Shown: positions 1 to 8,802, counted from the first letter of the stretch. The stretch: 64,000 bases of DNA from Pseudomonas sp. MYb327 (GCF_040438925.1 NZ_CP159258.1:2060001-2124000), one strand, 5' to 3'. Program-made: numbers and translations. The notes: a model not told the origin generated them from the sequence alone.

Positions 1-888
1 GGCTTGTTCGATTTCCTTGTTCTGCTCCTCAAGCCCGCTGTTGGCGGTCGCGATCACGCCATGAAACTGCTGCGAAGAATGCGCCAGCCGGGTGGAAGAA
101 TCCGTAATGCGCAGTACTGTGTCGTGAAGGTGAGCCTGCATGGTCCCAAGCGCCTGAAGCAGCATCGCCGGTTCGTCTTTCCCAGTGTCATTGATGGTGG
201 ATGTCAGATCACCGCGGGCAATGTTCTGTGCGACGTTGAGCGCATCGAGCAGGGGCTGGTTGATGCTGCGGGTGTAGAGCGTCGCCAGTACTATCGTCAA
301 CAGGGCAGCCAGGGCCATTGCCGTGATGACCCCCACCACGACGCGCTCACGCGTTTGTTGCTCGAACCCGGCGCTTTGTTGATAGCGCTGCAGGTAAAAG
401 TCCTGCAATTGACCCGAGCGCGCTCCCAGTTCCATGGCAAATTTATCGATAGGGCCATTGAGAATGTCCGTGGCTTCCTGGCGTTGACCATCGGCTGCAA
501 GCCGTATGACCTCAAGCTGGTCATGGCGGAACGCATTTGAGGCGTCCAGGTATCGCTGGAAAATCTCCCGCTCCGCCGGCTGCCGCAAATGCGCTGCAAA
601 CGTCTCTTGTTGCTGGCGCACACTGTCGAGTACCTGCATCAGTGCGCTCTGATTAGCCGCCAGGGCCGCTGGGTCACGCAGCACGACCATGCGAAACGTC
701 ATTATTCCGGCTCGATCCTCTGTTTTGTTCAGCGCCGCGAGCCGGATGAGACTCGGCACCCAGACTTCCCTGATCGCGTCGGACTCCACGCTCAATTGCC
801 TGACCATACTCAATGAGAACAGGCCCAGAAGCAGGACAACCAATCCAAACAAGCCAAATCCGAAAACCGAGCGCGGGGCCAACTTCAT
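1..888 (-). CDS. methyl-accepting chemotaxis protein, N-terminal part (cut by window edge)
   Basis: The open frame starts at ATG 888 (MKLAPRSVFGFG) and runs off the left edge after 296 codons. It shows a first membrane segment at about residues 8-25, a roughly 155-residue helical periplasmic region of the four-helix-bundle type, a second membrane segment at about 185-205, then a HAMP-like stretch (TRSINQPLLDALNVAQNIARG begins it) and the first helix of the cytoplasmic signalling rod. This is the architecture of a transmembrane chemoreceptor that passes ligand binding to CheW/CheA. The hairpin signalling tip is outside the window, and the ligand cannot be told from sequence. It sits downstream of, and in the same direction as, the aromatic catabolic genes, so a role in chemotaxis to an aromatic substrate is possible but is inference. 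Confidence 0.85.
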   Translation of the reverse strand, partial: MKLAPRSVFGFGLFGLVVLLLGLFSLSMVRQLSVESDAIREVWVPSLIRLAALNKTEDRAGIMTFRMVVLRDPAALAANQSALMQVLDSVRQQQETFAAHLRQPAEREIFQRYLDASNAFRHDQLEVIRLAADGQRQEATDILNGPIDKFAMELGARSGQLQDFYLQRYQQSAGFEQQTRERVVVGVITAMALAALLTIVLATLYTRSINQPLLDALNVAQNIARGDLTSTINDTGKDEPAMLLQALGTMQAHLHDTVLRITDSSTRLAHSSQQFHGVIATANSGLEEQNKEIEQA

Positions 889-1163
889 TTTTCTGAAAAA
901 CAATGGATTTTTCCTCAAAGAAGGGATCCAGACAGTCACCCCGAAAGAGCAGGCGTACTGTCATATCAAACATCAAACGAACCGGCGCCAGCTTGTGGCC
1001 GGCGCCGTTATTTCAATGAAACGCTTGAGGGATAGTTCAGTGCCGGGCGGTCGTGGCACCTGGCACCGGCATGCGCACCTTGCTCATGACGGGGCGTGTC
1101 GTTATTGCTCATCAAAACGCCCATTCCGACTTCCTGTCGCTCCCCGAGTGAGGAGTGAATGCT
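889..1163. other. intergenic region with a GC-rich hairpin
   Basis: 275 bases lie between the chemoreceptor start and the end of the MFS transporter gene, which point the same way. I see no convincing gene. The arms CGGCGCC (983-989) and GGCGCCG (1001-1007) can form a hairpin that may end transcription from the transporter gene, but there is no clear T-run on the relevant strand. The rest must carry the chemoreceptor promoter. Confidence 0.4.
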
Positions 1164-2420
1164 TTACACGCTGTCGATGCCCTCGGCGGCCGGCGCAGAA
1201 ACCCTGGCCGGGGCGGTTTCGCGTAAGCATGTCGCGACCAGCAATCCGACCAACACCGCGCCGAGTGCCAGGTACATGGTGTTTTCGATACCGTGGTGCT
1301 GGGCGATGAAACCGGCGATCGCAGGTGCTACGCCGCCACCGAAAAGCTCGCCGATGCCGACCACCAGACCGGTAGCGGTCGAGGTCAGTGCCGCCGGAAC
1401 CGATTCGCTGGTGAGCGGCCCGACCGTCATGCAGATCATGCTGAAGTTGAAAAAAATCGTCAGGAACAGCAACGCGAACAATTTCATCGGTTCCGCGCCC
1501 GTACCCATAAGCAACCAGAGGAACACGCCGGTGGCGACGAACGAAATCAGCACCACCGGTTTGCGTCCGATTCGATCGGACACGGCTGGCATGATCAGTT
1601 GCCCGAGAAAACCACCCAGGCCGATGGCTGACATCACGAAGCCCATCTGCTGCACTTCAAGGTGCAAATAGTCCATCAGGTAGTTGGGCATCATCACGCT
1701 AATGACAAACAGGCAGGTCAGCATGCAAAACATCCCGACGATGTTCAGCCATACGTTGCGATAGCGCAGGGCATCCAGCCAGCCGGTGTGCTTGGCGTCT
1801 GAGCGGGATTCGGTTTTGGGCGGTGTCGCGACGCGGGTTTCCCGCAAGTGCCGGTACATCGCCAGGGCCAGCAGGAAGCCCGGCAACGACACGATCACGA
1901 ACACCCAGCGCCACGACGGCACCACCAGCAACAGTTGTGTGGCGAGAATCGGCGCGAGTCCAAGGCCCAGGATCGGGAAGAAGGCCTGCTGGATGCCGAT
2001 GTTCATCCCGCGTCGGGCAGGGTGCGAGGACTCCGCCGTGGCCGCCAGGGCTGTCGGGGTAAAGGCGCCTTCGGAGATGCCCATGATCGCGCGGATCAGC
2101 AGCAATCCGCCGATACCGGTCGCCAGACCCGAGAGGCCCGCCAACAGCGAAAACACCAGTACTGCCGGAATCAGCACTTTGCGTCGACCGATGCGGTCGG
2201 ACAGACGCCCCATGAAGATCGAAGAAATGCCCCAGGCCAGCCCCAGGATGGCGGTAACGTTGCCCAAATCCTGATAGTTCAGGCCCAGGTCTTTCATCAT
2301 CACCGGGAACAGCGGCAGGATGATGAACCGGTCCAGGCCGACCAGGCCGAATCCCAAGGCCAGCAAGGCCACCGCTTTGAACTCGTATCGAACATCCCAC
2401 GCGTGCTTATTGTTGTTCAT
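1164..2420 (-). CDS. MFS transporter, probable aromatic-acid importer
   Basis: A 418-residue major facilitator protein with twelve predicted hydrophobic segments. The loop 2-3 signature GRLSDRIGRRKVL is clear, and a second copy (SDRIGRKPVV) follows in the C-terminal half, as expected for two six-helix bundles. I chose ATG 2420 (MNNNKHAW) over the in-frame ATG 2456 because family members begin just before the charged stretch ahead of helix 1; neither start has a strong ribosome site. The gene is last in a leftward run of porin, hydroxylase, dioxygenase and FAH hydrolase genes, so it most likely brings the aromatic substrate across the inner membrane. The substrate itself is not identifiable. 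The C-terminus is rich in Ala and Pro. Confidence 0.85.
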   Translation of the reverse strand: MNNNKHAWDVRYEFKAVALLALGFGLVGLDRFIILPLFPVMMKDLGLNYQDLGNVTAILGLAWGISSIFMGRLSDRIGRRKVLIPAVLVFSLLAGLSGLATGIGGLLLIRAIMGISEGAFTPTALAATAESSHPARRGMNIGIQQAFFPILGLGLAPILATQLLLVVPSWRWVFVIVSLPGFLLALAMYRHLRETRVATPPKTESRSDAKHTGWLDALRYRNVWLNIVGMFCMLTCLFVISVMMPNYLMDYLHLEVQQMGFVMSAIGLGGFLGQLIMPAVSDRIGRKPVVLISFVATGVFLWLLMGTGAEPMKLFALLFLTIFFNFSMICMTVGPLTSESVPAALTSTATGLVVGIGELFGGGVAPAIAGFIAQHHGIENTMYLALGAVLVGLLVATCLRETAPARVSAPAAEGIDSV

Positions 2421-2474
2421 GGTTGTTACTCGGATGGAGTTGAGGAAGGCAGCCATGGCCTGGCTGCCAGGGTC

Positions 2475-3836
2475 TTAGAAATAGATCAGGGCTTCGACCA
2501 GGCCGGTCAGCTGTGTGCGGTCACGTCCGGCGCCGAACGGGTGGTCGTCGGCGTTGCCGTCGAACACGTCGTACCGCACTTCGGGACGCAGCGAGATGTA
2601 CTTGTTCAGGTCGTAACGCAGGCCGGCAGTGACGGCGTTGAAATTGCCGCGAGCGGTGGAGACGGGCAGCAGGATGAAGCCGTCGGGATCGGCGAAATGC
2701 TCGGCCCGTACCGAGTACGAAAGATCGGGTCGTTGCTGGTAGGTCAGCACCGCGTTGGCACCCCACCAATGCGCGCCGTCGAAGCCGGGGCCGTTGATGA
2801 TGTCGACTGTGCTGGCTTTGCCGTCGCCGGCCTGGTGGCCGTAGACCAGCTCCGCGCCCATCGACCAGTTGGCGTCGAATCGATGCCAGCCGTTGAGCGA
2901 GTGCTGTTGTTTGAACTGGCCGTCCGGCGATACCAGGCGCGAGGTTGGCGCCTGCACGTCACTGAAACTGTCGTTCTCTTCATCGCCGAGGATGAATTCG
3001 TAGTCGATCCAGGTTTGCATGTCGGCGGTACGCCAACGCACGGCGCCCATCAGTGACTTGGTGTCGTTGTTGTCCCGCAGGTTGTTCCAGCCCTGGACCA
3101 CACCCAGTTCCACGCCGAGAATGCCTGACTCGCTGTTGTACAGGCGTGAACCCAACTGGACGCCGCCAACGGTGCCGGGTTCGCTGACGAAGGCGTAGGT
3201 CTTGCTGGCAAACGGGTTGCGCGCAGCGCGGATGTTCGGCGGGATTTCATAGCCTAGCGCCGGGCCGAAGACACCCGCCATGGCGGTGATGCCGGGGCCG
3301 TACGGCAAATAGGCGGTGGCGGCGATGTTGGGAATGGCGAGGAATTTCTGTTTGTCGCGCTGGGCCTTGGCCAGGTCATCGTCGCCGGGTGAGTTGATCC
3401 CCCAATGCATGTCCCAGCCTTGGGTACGGGCGAACTGGGCGTTGCGGCCGTAGTTCATTTCAAAGGTGAAGCCGAATGACGGTTCAGTGGGTTGCGGGCC
3501 GGGCAGGGGCGTGATGCGGGGCACCATGTCACCCTTGAGCGCCTTGTCGACAAACAGATGCAGGCCGCCCCATTCCAGGCCTTCATCGGCGAAACCCACC
3601 AGCGGCAGATTGCTCAAGCCGTCCTGGCGTTCGTCGTGGGTCGAGCGGTTGTTGCGCGAGTAACCCGTGTCGAATAATCCCGAGACCACAATTCCATAGT
3701 CCTTTTCCAGCGTGTCACCGAACAGGCTGCGAAACAGCGTGCCTTCGCCTGTTTCAATGCTGTCGGCGGCGTGGGTGTTGAGCGTCGCGAAGGCGGCCAG
3801 AACCGCACCAAGCGTTTTCACCTTGATGTTGTGCAT
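2475..3836 (-). CDS. outer-membrane beta-barrel porin (bbp2/OmpL-like)
   Basis: A 453-residue exported protein. Residues 1-23 form a signal peptide (cleavage near THA-ADS). The body is rich in alternating hydrophobic strands with Trp, Tyr and Gly and ends in Tyr-Phe, the terminal aromatic residue typical of outer-membrane barrels. The closing segment (PEVRYDVFDGNA ... AGRDRTQLTGLVEALIYF) resembles the putative porin-2 family. It probably lets the aromatic substrate through the outer membrane for the adjacent MFS importer and hydroxylase. An OprD-type porin is the main alternative, but I did not see OprD-specific motifs. It shares the leftward operon, with 54 bases to the transporter start and 68 to the hydroxylase stop. 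Confidence 0.75.
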   Translation of the reverse strand: MHNIKVKTLGAVLAAFATLNTHAADSIETGEGTLFRSLFGDTLEKDYGIVVSGLFDTGYSRNNRSTHDERQDGLSNLPLVGFADEGLEWGGLHLFVDKALKGDMVPRITPLPGPQPTEPSFGFTFEMNYGRNAQFARTQGWDMHWGINSPGDDDLAKAQRDKQKFLAIPNIAATAYLPYGPGITAMAGVFGPALGYEIPPNIRAARNPFASKTYAFVSEPGTVGGVQLGSRLYNSESGILGVELGVVQGWNNLRDNNDTKSLMGAVRWRTADMQTWIDYEFILGDEENDSFSDVQAPTSRLVSPDGQFKQQHSLNGWHRFDANWSMGAELVYGHQAGDGKASTVDIINGPGFDGAHWWGANAVLTYQQRPDLSYSVRAEHFADPDGFILLPVSTARGNFNAVTAGLRYDLNKYISLRPEVRYDVFDGNADDHPFGAGRDRTQLTGLVEALIYF

Positions 3837-3904
3837 TGTCTGTCTCTTGTTTTTGTTGTCAGAGTTTTGAAGGGTGGGGCGTCCGTGCCCCCTGGAACTC
3901 GGTG

Positions 3905-5512
3905 TCAGACGTGGCAGGCCCTGGCCTCATGGATGATGGCGTTTTGTTGCAATTGCCCGCGTAGGGAATTGAGTAGCTTCGGCAGCGCCGACAGTTCGGC
4001 CACCCCGCCGTAGCAGTAGTAATCGGGGCGCACCACCAGGACCTTGAGCCCGGCCTCGGCCATGAACTGCAAGTACTTGCCGGAAACATCGCGGTAGATG
4101 CCCTTGGCGCTGTCAGAGACCGGCGCAAGCCGAACCACTTGCAGGCCGTAGTCGCGAATGAAGCCCAGCTGCTGCGCATCGAGTTGCGCAAGCGGATCTT
4201 CGTCACCGCGCACCAGCAAGTGGAAGCCGCGTCCGATGACATCGTCGTAGCGACTGACCTGGCCATCGATTTCTATCGAACCGTGTACACCGAGAATGCC
4301 GCGCAATTGGCCATCCTTCTGCAAAAGTCCGTCGGTCAAACCGGGGAACGGCGGCAGCGGAGCGACGTTGCCGCTCAGGTACGCGGCGTCACGTTCGGCG
4401 GCCTTCACCGGGTCAGATACGCAGACCACTTTGCCCATCGCCATGGATGCTTCGATCACGGCGCGGATCTGTGGTTTGCGTTCCAGGGTGTAGCTGTCCA
4501 GCAGGGTGTCGTCAGCCAGGCCGCGCAGTAGCAGATCCAGGCGCCAGGACAGATTCCAGGCATCGCGAATCCCCGAGCACATGCCCTGGCCCATGAACGG
4601 TGGCATCACATGGGCCGCATCGCCGGCCAGCATCACCCGGCCGCTGTGCCAGTTCGAAGCAATGCGCGAACGGAACTGATAGACCGCGTGGCGCACCAGG
4701 TCAGCGGTGTCCGGGGTGACCCAACGCGACAGCAGTGACCAGACCTTGTCGGTGTCTTGCAGGTCCTCGAGGGTCTCGTGCGGCAGGCGCATGAACTCCC
4801 AGCGACGATAACCGGGGCCGCCGGGGACCATGGTGGTCGGGCGCTCGGGGTTGCACCACTGGCCGATGTCCGGCACGTCCAGTTCCACGCCCGGCTTGGG
4901 CTGCAGGTCGACGACCAGCCAGTCTTCCTGGAAACCCAGGTCTTGCCATTCGATGCCCAGCGACTGGCGCACGAAGCTGTTGGCGCCGTCGGCACCGATT
5001 ACGTAGCGAGCGCGGACGCTTTGCTGTTCTTCGCCCAGCGAGAACTTGCCGTCTTCACGAATCACCCGGTTGAGCACCATGTCGCAGCCGGTGACGTCCT
5101 GCTTGAGCGCAGTGGCTTCCCAACCCTGATGGATCTGCACGTTGCTGATGCTTTTGGCTTTGCGGTCGAGGATGGCCTCCAGTGACGGCTGGTTGAACAG
5201 GTAGCCGAAGGGGCCATCGCTGATGGACTCGGCCGACCAGTCGATCTCCACCAGTACCTTCCAGTCAGCGTTGAACCACTGGTAGCGCGCCGACGGCTGG
5301 GAGATTTTTGCCAGCTCTTCACCCAATCCCATGGAGAGGAATACACGGCGAATTTCATGATCGTAGAAAACGGCGCGCGGGAGCGGGTAGAGCGCTGGCC
5401 AGCGCTCGAAGACGGCTACCGTGTAACCCATCTGACCCAACAGAATGGCCAGGGTCTGGCCTACTGGACCGTAACCGGCGATGGCGACATCGACTGTGGT
5501 GTGCTGATTCAT
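3905..5512 (-). CDS. FAD-dependent aromatic hydroxylase, MhpA-like
   Basis: A 535-residue class A flavoprotein monooxygenase. The N-terminus has the dinucleotide fold (VAIAGYGPVGQTLAILLG, about residues 8-25). The second FAD motif GDAAHVMPPFMGQGM lies near residue 285, and ARYVIGADGANS carries the Asp-Gly element. Length and C-terminal thioredoxin-like extension match the 3-(3-hydroxyphenyl)propionate hydroxylase (MhpA) and PheA/TfdB group. It should use NAD(P)H and O2 to ortho-hydroxylate a phenol and so feed the extradiol dioxygenase encoded just upstream. I chose ATG 5512 (MNQHTTVD) over ATG 5536 because it has a GAGG site eight bases upstream and begins directly before the FAD fold. The exact substrate is unknown. 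Confidence 0.88.
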   Translation of the reverse strand: MNQHTTVDVAIAGYGPVGQTLAILLGQMGYTVAVFERWPALYPLPRAVFYDHEIRRVFLSMGLGEELAKISQPSARYQWFNADWKVLVEIDWSAESISDGPFGYLFNQPSLEAILDRKAKSISNVQIHQGWEATALKQDVTGCDMVLNRVIREDGKFSLGEEQQSVRARYVIGADGANSFVRQSLGIEWQDLGFQEDWLVVDLQPKPGVELDVPDIGQWCNPERPTTMVPGGPGYRRWEFMRLPHETLEDLQDTDKVWSLLSRWVTPDTADLVRHAVYQFRSRIASNWHSGRVMLAGDAAHVMPPFMGQGMCSGIRDAWNLSWRLDLLLRGLADDTLLDSYTLERKPQIRAVIEASMAMGKVVCVSDPVKAAERDAAYLSGNVAPLPPFPGLTDGLLQKDGQLRGILGVHGSIEIDGQVSRYDDVIGRGFHLLVRGDEDPLAQLDAQQLGFIRDYGLQVVRLAPVSDSAKGIYRDVSGKYLQFMAEAGLKVLVVRPDYYCYGGVAELSALPKLLNSLRGQLQQNAIIHEARACHV

Positions 5513-5625
5513 GACTGTGCCTCGAGTACTTCTCAATGATTTCCGGACGTGGCCGGGCCCGTAGCGCGATCAGGAGGACTCGCGCCATGCAGGAATTTCA
5601 GTTGTCTTGGAGGGGGCAGGGAGAC

Positions 5626-6546
5626 TCAGGACGGTACCGGAGTGCCCGCTTCAGTATTGAAAATGAAGTTGTCCGGGACGTCCGGGCCCCACAGGTACAG
5701 GGAGTTTTCCGGCGGGTAATCGCCGGCCGGCCATTCACTGCCTTCAGAGATGTAGTCCATGTCTGCCGAGTATTCGCAGAAGGAGCCCCACGGATCCTGC
5801 ACGTAGTGGAAGTAGTTCGAGCCCAGGCAATGACGCCCCGTGCCCCAGCCTTTGGTGTGGCCAGCCGCAGCCATTTGCGAGGCGCCGGCGCCGACTTCGT
5901 CAATGCTGTCGACTTCCCAGGCTGCGTGGTGCCAACCCTTGGCACTGCTCTTGGCGAACGCCACCAGATGGTGATCGCAGCCGTGGGCGGCGTGGCTGAA
6001 GGCGATGATGTCCATCGACTTATCCGAAAGCTTCAGACCCAGCGCGTGTTCATAGAAGTGCAGGGCACCTAGGACGTCCGGGGTGAACAACAGGACATGG
6101 GACAGGCGGCGAGGGCGAACTCGCGCCAAGCCATCGCGCGTCGTCGCGCCGCGATGGTTGGGCGGGGTAGCGCTGTTGCGGTGGGTCGTCTTTTGGTCGG
6201 GCATGGTTTTGGCGCCGACCTTGACCTGCAACAGGTTGCCGTCCGGATCACGGAACCAGATGCCGGCGCCGGGACGATCTTCAAAGCGACCACCCGCTGC
6301 TTCGATCTGCTGGCGTAGCGCGGTGAAGTCCTGCTCGTAGCAATTGAAGCTCAGGTACGCCAGTGACTTGGAAGCGGCGGGCAGGATCTTCGCCCACACG
6401 TGCCCGTCGGCTGCCCGCAGGAGGAGTTGCTGCGCGCCACGTTCGACTTCGAGGCCGAAGCTTTCGAAGAATTGGCAGGCTTCGTCCAGGGACGGAACGT
6501 TCAGCGCGTAATGATCGATTGAATGCACACCATGGGACACGCTCAT
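5626..6546 (-). CDS. extradiol ring-cleavage dioxygenase (type I, VOC fold)
   Basis: A 306-residue two-domain vicinal-oxygen-chelate protein. The N-terminal domain begins SIDHYALNVPSLDEACQFF and ends near residue 115 (FRDPDGNLLQVKV). The catalytic C-terminal domain starts RRLSHVLLFTPD. Candidate iron ligands are the His in RLSHVLL, a His in GWHHAAWEVD and the Glu in GSFCEYSADMDY, the 2-His-1-Glu set of catechol 2,3-dioxygenases. It should cleave a catechol made by the neighbouring hydroxylase. ATG 6546 is chosen because a perfect GGAGG lies nine bases upstream. A roughly 30-residue polar linker between the domains (around KTTHRNSATPPNHRGATTRDG) is longer than usual. Gene order suggests co-transcription with the FAH gene 80 bases upstream. 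Confidence 0.85.
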   Translation of the reverse strand: MSVSHGVHSIDHYALNVPSLDEACQFFESFGLEVERGAQQLLLRAADGHVWAKILPAASKSLAYLSFNCYEQDFTALRQQIEAAGGRFEDRPGAGIWFRDPDGNLLQVKVGAKTMPDQKTTHRNSATPPNHRGATTRDGLARVRPRRLSHVLLFTPDVLGALHFYEHALGLKLSDKSMDIIAFSHAAHGCDHHLVAFAKSSAKGWHHAAWEVDSIDEVGAGASQMAAAGHTKGWGTGRHCLGSNYFHYVQDPWGSFCEYSADMDYISEGSEWPAGDYPPENSLYLWGPDVPDNFIFNTEAGTPVPS

Positions 6547-6626
6547 GATTGCCTCCATTTTTAATTATTGTAGTTATTGCGCGCAGGGCTGGTGGATGGC
6601 CCTGCGCCAGGTTTGACGCGGTGTCG

Positions 6627-7460
6627 TCAGGCTTCGTCAACCACAGGGTTGACCAGCTTGCCAATGCCCTCGATGGACACTTCGACGACATCGCCGGCCT
6701 TCAGGTAGACCTTTGGATTCATGCCGAAACCGACGCCGGCCGGGGTGCCGCTGACAATCACGTCGCCGGCTTCCAGGGTCACCGCTTCACTGAGCGTGGA
6801 AATGATGGTGGCCACGTCGAACAGCATGTCGTCGGTGTTGGCCGATTGTACAACCTTGCCATTGACGCGGGTTTCCAGCAGCAAACCCATGCCACCGGCT
6901 GGCAGCTCGTCAGCCGTCACCAGCACAGGACCGAAGGCTCCGGTGTCGTCGAAATTCTTGCCAACGGTCCATTGCGGCGAAATGAACTGGTAGTCACGGA
7001 CCGAGCCTTCGTTGAACAGCGCGTAACCGGCGACATGACTGAGCGCATCTTCCTTGCGTATATGACGGCCACCGCTTTTCAGAATGACGGCCATTTCCCC
7101 TTCGTAATCGAGGGTGTCGGAGACGCGCGGGCGAATCAGCGGTTTGTTGTGGGCCGTCAGGCTCGAGTTCCAGCGCGGGAACAGGGTCGGGTAGCTCGGC
7201 TGGGCGTAAGGGGATTCCTTGGTGTGGTCGGCATAGTTCAGGCCCACACAAATGATCTTGGTCGGACGCTGCATCAGAGGCAGATAGGCGTCTTCGGCGA
7301 TCTCGACCAACGCGCCGCTGGCTTCGGCACCGTGAGTGGTCAAGTCCACGCCACGGGCCAGCAGGGATTCGATGGATTCGGTACCCAGTACGCGTACACC
7401 TTGGGCAGAGACGACACCCAGGACTGGTTGACCTTGATTGAGGAAACGGACGTAGCGCAT
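6627..7460 (-). CDS. fumarylacetoacetate hydrolase (FAH) family protein
   Basis: A 277-residue FAH-fold enzyme. The metal-binding signature is visible as LNYADHTKES (about residue 80) and DYEGEMAVIL (about residue 125), followed by GYALFNEGSVRDYQ and the C-terminal GDVIVSGTPAGVGFG. The family includes acylpyruvate hydrolases, 2-hydroxypentadienoate hydratases and decarboxylases. Here it is the first gene of an operon with an extradiol dioxygenase, so hydrolysis or hydration of the ring-cleavage product is the likely job; no MhpC-type alpha/beta hydrolase or aldolase is present in the window. I chose ATG 7460 (MRYVRFLNQG), where the FAH N-domain begins; the open frame extends much further upstream but through the AT-rich control region. 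Confidence 0.85.
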   Translation of the reverse strand: MRYVRFLNQGQPVLGVVSAQGVRVLGTESIESLLARGVDLTTHGAEASGALVEIAEDAYLPLMQRPTKIICVGLNYADHTKESPYAQPSYPTLFPRWNSSLTAHNKPLIRPRVSDTLDYEGEMAVILKSGGRHIRKEDALSHVAGYALFNEGSVRDYQFISPQWTVGKNFDDTGAFGPVLVTADELPAGGMGLLLETRVNGKVVQSANTDDMLFDVATIISTLSEAVTLEAGDVIVSGTPAGVGFGMNPKVYLKAGDVVEVSIEGIGKLVNPVVDEA

Positions 7461-7638
7461 GACGGTTTCTCTTATTGGCTTGAAAAGGGGCCGGTGTGGA
7501 AGGGCAGCCGACCGCGTAGTCACTAAGCTAGGCTCAATAAAATATATCGTCAACAAAAAAATATATATTTTACCAAATGTGAGAAATTTCATGATCTGTG
7601 TATGATTCGAACAGACAACGCGTAAAAAGGAGTCAACC
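7461..7638. promoter_or_regulatory. divergent promoter region of the aromatic operon and its GntR regulator
   Basis: The 178-base gap between the FAH gene and the divergent GntR gene is strongly AT-rich in its middle. It contains the 14-base perfect palindrome AAAATATATATTTT at 7558-7571 and a partial copy (AAAATATAT) at 7540-7548. Divergent placement makes this the likely binding region for the GntR/FCD protein and the promoter for both directions. The palindrome could also simply be a promoter AT tract. Confidence 0.5.
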
Positions 7639-8346
7639 GTGAATTCCCCCCTGATCAACTGGCAATCGTCGGAACCCGCTGAAAAGCGCACCATGGCCTC
7701 GCAACTCGAAGCAAGGATTCGCCAGGACATCATCAATGGCCAACTGGCGCCCGGCAGTCGCCTGCGCCTCAAGGAACTGGCCGAGGCCTACGACGTGGGG
7801 GTGATTCCACTGCGCGAAGCCTTGTCGCGACTGGCCAGCAGCGGTTTCGTCTCGGCGGCGGATCAGAAGGGCTTCAGCGTCGGGCAGATTTCCGCTGCGG
7901 AAATCGCCGACATCACGGCTGCCCGGTTACACATCGAATGCAAAGCGCTGGCTGACTCCATTCGCCAAGGGGACGTGGAGTGGGAGAGCCGCGTGCTCGC
8001 CGCCCATCACCGGCTTGACCGCCTGACCATCGTCGAAGGCCCGGAGCGCCTGCTCAAGCCGGAATGGGAAAACGCTCACGAGCTATTCCATCAGGCGCTT
8101 ATCTCCAGCTGCAACTCACCAACGTTGCTGCGCCTGTGTGCGTCTCTGCGGGATCAAACCGCGCGCTACCGCTTCCTGTCGATGCACTACGCCGAGAGCT
8201 CCGCGCGGGATGTGCCCCATGAACACCGGGAGTTGATGGACGCGGCACTGGCCAAGGACATCGACAAGGCGTGCGAGCTGCTCGCCAGCCACTACCAGAC
8301 CACCACCGACTCAGTGTTAAAGCACGCCCTGTTGATCCAGGCCTGA
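7639..8346 (+). CDS. GntR family (FCD) transcriptional regulator
   Basis: A 235-residue regulator. The N-terminal winged helix is at about residues 20-85 (ARIRQDIINGQLAPGSRLRLKELAEAYDVGVIPLREAL is its characteristic stretch). The all-helical FCD effector domain follows, with the conserved His/Asp-rich helices (ENAHELFHQALISSCNSPTLL and HYAESSARDVPHEHREL). FCD domains bind small organic acids through a metal. The start is GTG 7639, backed by an AAAAAGGAG site. Divergent placement beside the aromatic operon argues that it represses that operon until an intermediate binds. Its 3' end overlaps, tail to tail, a TetR remnant. Confidence 0.9.
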   Translation: MNSPLINWQSSEPAEKRTMASQLEARIRQDIINGQLAPGSRLRLKELAEAYDVGVIPLREALSRLASSGFVSAADQKGFSVGQISAAEIADITAARLHIECKALADSIRQGDVEWESRVLAAHHRLDRLTIVEGPERLLKPEWENAHELFHQALISSCNSPTLLRLCASLRDQTARYRFLSMHYAESSARDVPHEHRELMDAALAKDIDKACELLASHYQTTTDSVLKHALLIQA

Positions 8347-8556
8347 AGTTTTTCCCTGCAAGGGGGAGATCAACGCCTCGACGGTGGCAGGAATGTGCTT
8401 GAGTTCGATTTCAGCCTGGTTGAGCAGCCACTCATAGATGGAGCCGGTCAGTAGCGCCTTGATCGCCGTCGCAATCGCGGGAATGTCTGTGCAAGGCGTG
8501 CCGTCGGCCTCCTTGAAGCGCATGTTCAATGCTGCGATCACGTAGGTCTTGATTCG
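8317..8556 (-). pseudogene. TetR-family regulator, C-terminal remnant
   Basis: About 75 residues remain (KTYVIAALNMRFKEADG, then TAIKALLTGSIYEWLLNQAEIEL), reading like the last helices of a TetR ligand-binding domain. There is no helix-turn-helix and no start with a ribosome site. The frame loses all similarity upstream of about 8550, where another truncated frame begins, so the N-terminal two-thirds was lost at a recombination junction. The natural stop at 8317 overlaps the convergent GntR gene. Assignment to TetR rests on the helix pattern only. Confidence 0.55.
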
Positions 8557-8780
8557 ATGTATTTGCCCTCTCTTGGTCCCAGAGCGCAGTGGATACAGAT
8601 TGCCCCGTCGTTGGGAGCCAGCGTGTCGGGAAATTTCGTATGATCGCGCACGTCATTCTCCGTGAAAACGTAGTCACCGCTGTGTCGGCGAAACTTACTT
8701 TGGGCAGCCACGTAGGCCATCCATTCAATTTTGATGTTTGCGTAGTTCAGCGAGCGGCAGACGGTCGCAGTAATATTCTT
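8538..8780 (-). pseudogene. unidentified gene remnant at an island junction
   Basis: An 80-codon open stretch (reading ITATVCRSLNYANIKIEW, then FRRHSGDYVFTENDVRDHTK and ending GKYIESRPT). The residue mix looks like real protein, with a conserved-looking ICIHCALGP stretch, but I do not recognise the family. Its stop codon falls inside the TetR remnant, so the true C-terminus was probably cut at about 8550. It follows the DUF6088 gene after 22 bases. An intact small gene starting at ATG 8720 (60 residues) is the alternative. Confidence 0.35.
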
Positions 8781-8802
8781 CTAGCAGCAAGAACAGATGG
8801 GA

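Noticed and set aside
4..540. Forward open frame opposite the chemoreceptor gene
   Set aside because: The reverse strand gives clear membrane segments and a HAMP region; the forward translation has no recognisable features.
8530..8600. Left GInt attachment site at the remnant junction
   Set aside because: I could not find any repeat there resembling the dnaQ 5' end sequence around 16835-16862, so I do not call it an attachment site.
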